A stretch of DNA of 64,000 nucleotides from Planctomycetia bacterium (GTDB lineage: Bacteria; Planctomycetota; Planctomycetia; Pirellulales; Thermoguttaceae), in assembly GCA_030527015.1 (NCBI GenBank), contig JAUNBR010000001.1:1-64000 (forward strand). Direction: 5' to 3'. Each line of letters begins with the position of its first letter. Position 1 is the first letter of the stretch. The notes under the pieces were generated by a model, which searched no databases, was not told the DNA's origin, and was given only the letters and a program-made list of their open reading frames with translations. Both the position numbers and the translations under genes were made by a program. Below, in pieces: positions 63,450 to 64,000 of the stretch.

Positions 63450-63531
63450 TATAATATGCCTGATGCAGAATAAATTTCCGCTTATTTTTGTTCGCCGGCA
63501 CGAAGGTCGGCATTTCTTTCGCTAAAAATAT
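63450..63531 (+). repeat. TA-MITE with GC arm, truncated
   Basis: Left half with arm GCCGGCACGAAGGTCGGC; joined directly to the next copy. Confidence 0.65.
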
Positions 63532-63636
63532 ACTCTGGTTCTCCTTTAAATTTCTGTTTTCTTCGCGTCTTTAAGCAGACATTTTACCGAAACAAAAAAT
63601 CCAGAGAGCGCGGAAATTTATAGTACATCGAGTATA
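63528..63636 (-). mobile_element. TA-MITE upstream of the protease gene
   Basis: Complete older copy. Confidence 0.77.
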
Positions 63637-63730
63637 AAACATAAATTGGATGGAAGGTCAGAGTATTTTTGCCGGACCGGCACTTCATGTTTCGTAAAAT
63701 TCAAAAAGTGTAAATTTATGGTCTTTCGTG

Positions 63731-63948
63731 TATATACTGATTTCCCATTAAATTTCCGTTTTCTGCGGATCTGTATGCAGAGATCTTTAGTGAAGAATAC
63801 ATTTTTTTCTTTTTCTCTTTAAATTTCTCTTTTACACATCCCTGAATACAGACATTTTAGTGAAGCGAAAATACCCGGGCAGCGGAATTTTATCATGCAT
63901 CGGGAAAATGCCGTGAAAGCGAAAATTTATAGTGTATCAGGTATATAA
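63731..63948 (-). repeat. Cluster of TA-MITE fragments at the window edge
   Basis: A left half (63731-63800), a nearly complete copy (about 63816-63902) and a right end (63906-63948), all minus. No gene between 63382 and 64000. Confidence 0.65.
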
Positions 63949-64000
63949 AATATCAGGTATAAAATAACTGAAAATTTTGCTTTATCTTGTGCTGAGGGAT

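Noticed and set aside
1-64000. TA-MITE as ordinary rho-independent terminators
   Set aside because: The central stem is not followed by a U-run in either orientation, copies occur upstream of genes as often as downstream, and real terminators are found separately next to several copies.
1-64000. TA-MITE as REP/RAYT elements
   Set aside because: REP units are usually 20-40 bp and do not duplicate TA; these have long inverted ends and clear TA duplication, and no RAYT-type transposase gene is in the window.

Overview
The window looks like a chromosome segment from a low-GC, probably gut-associated member of the Planctomycetota. The evidence is two prepilin-like DUF1559 proteins ending in the H-X9-DG motif, a HEAT-like repeat of the planctomycete type, a DUF1570-type protease, a tig/clpP/clpP block and Tat-exported phosphoesterase and cupin proteins. 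The phylum is an inference from these families. No rRNA or marker search could be run.

Layout. 0.2-4.2 kb: two DUF1559 pilin-like proteins and a radical SAM enzyme. 4.5-8.7 kb: a small EamA protein and an iron/cobalamin-type ABC importer (binding protein, permease, ATPase). 9.3 kb: tRNA-Gly(GCC). 9.9-13.0 kb: trigger factor and two ClpP paralogues. 14.0-22.9 kb: ApbE-like flavin transferase, a secreted HEAT-motif protein, a GNAT protein, an S41 protease, a GlmU-like uridylyltransferase coupled to miaA, and ybeY. 23.7-30.5 kb: a PilM-PilN-like fusion and two large membrane-anchored partners. 31.8-35.0 kb (minus strand): a Tat phosphoesterase and an orphan DppB-type permease. 35.9-51.9 kb: a LOG-family protein, a zinc protease, Tex, Rpe, a catalytically dead histidine-phosphatase fold, TPR proteins and a Tat cupin protein. 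52.6-63.4 kb (minus strand): a phage head/tail morphogenesis block (protease-scaffold, cement protein, major capsid protein, connector/tail-size genes, a GT25-like glycosyltransferase) that continues past the right edge or has lost its upstream genes.

The dominant unexplained signal is a short, non-coding, hairpin-forming mobile element that fills almost every intergenic gap. I call it TA-MITE here. It is about 101 bp plus a TA on each side, with imperfect 24-bp terminal inverted repeats (left end TACCCGATACACTATAAAAT, right end read inward TACTGGTTCCACTTTAAATT) and a central stem GGCATTTT/AAAATGCC. By eye there are about 60 near-complete copies plus some 25 fragments, about one per 0.75 kb, on both strands, with none clearly inside a recognisable gene. 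Nested copies show a duplicated TA target and reveal that new copies land almost always in the loop of the central hairpin of an older copy. In design it resembles RUP elements of pneumococcus and Correia elements of Neisseria, but the sequence is different. No transposase lies in the window.

Several copies sit between a stop codon and the terminator, so they are probably transcribed as structured 3' UTRs. One lies directly on a start codon and replaces the ribosome binding region. The phage block has a copy in every gap longer than about 130 bp, yet all its reading frames are open with strong Shine-Dalgarno sites, which suggests a long-resident, possibly domesticated capsid locus. In element entries, '+' means the TACCCGATAC end is on the left, '-' the reverse. 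Intervals include the flanking TA where visible. 'Type A' has stem GGCTTTTT/AAAAAGCC, 'type B' GGCATTTT/AAAATGCC.
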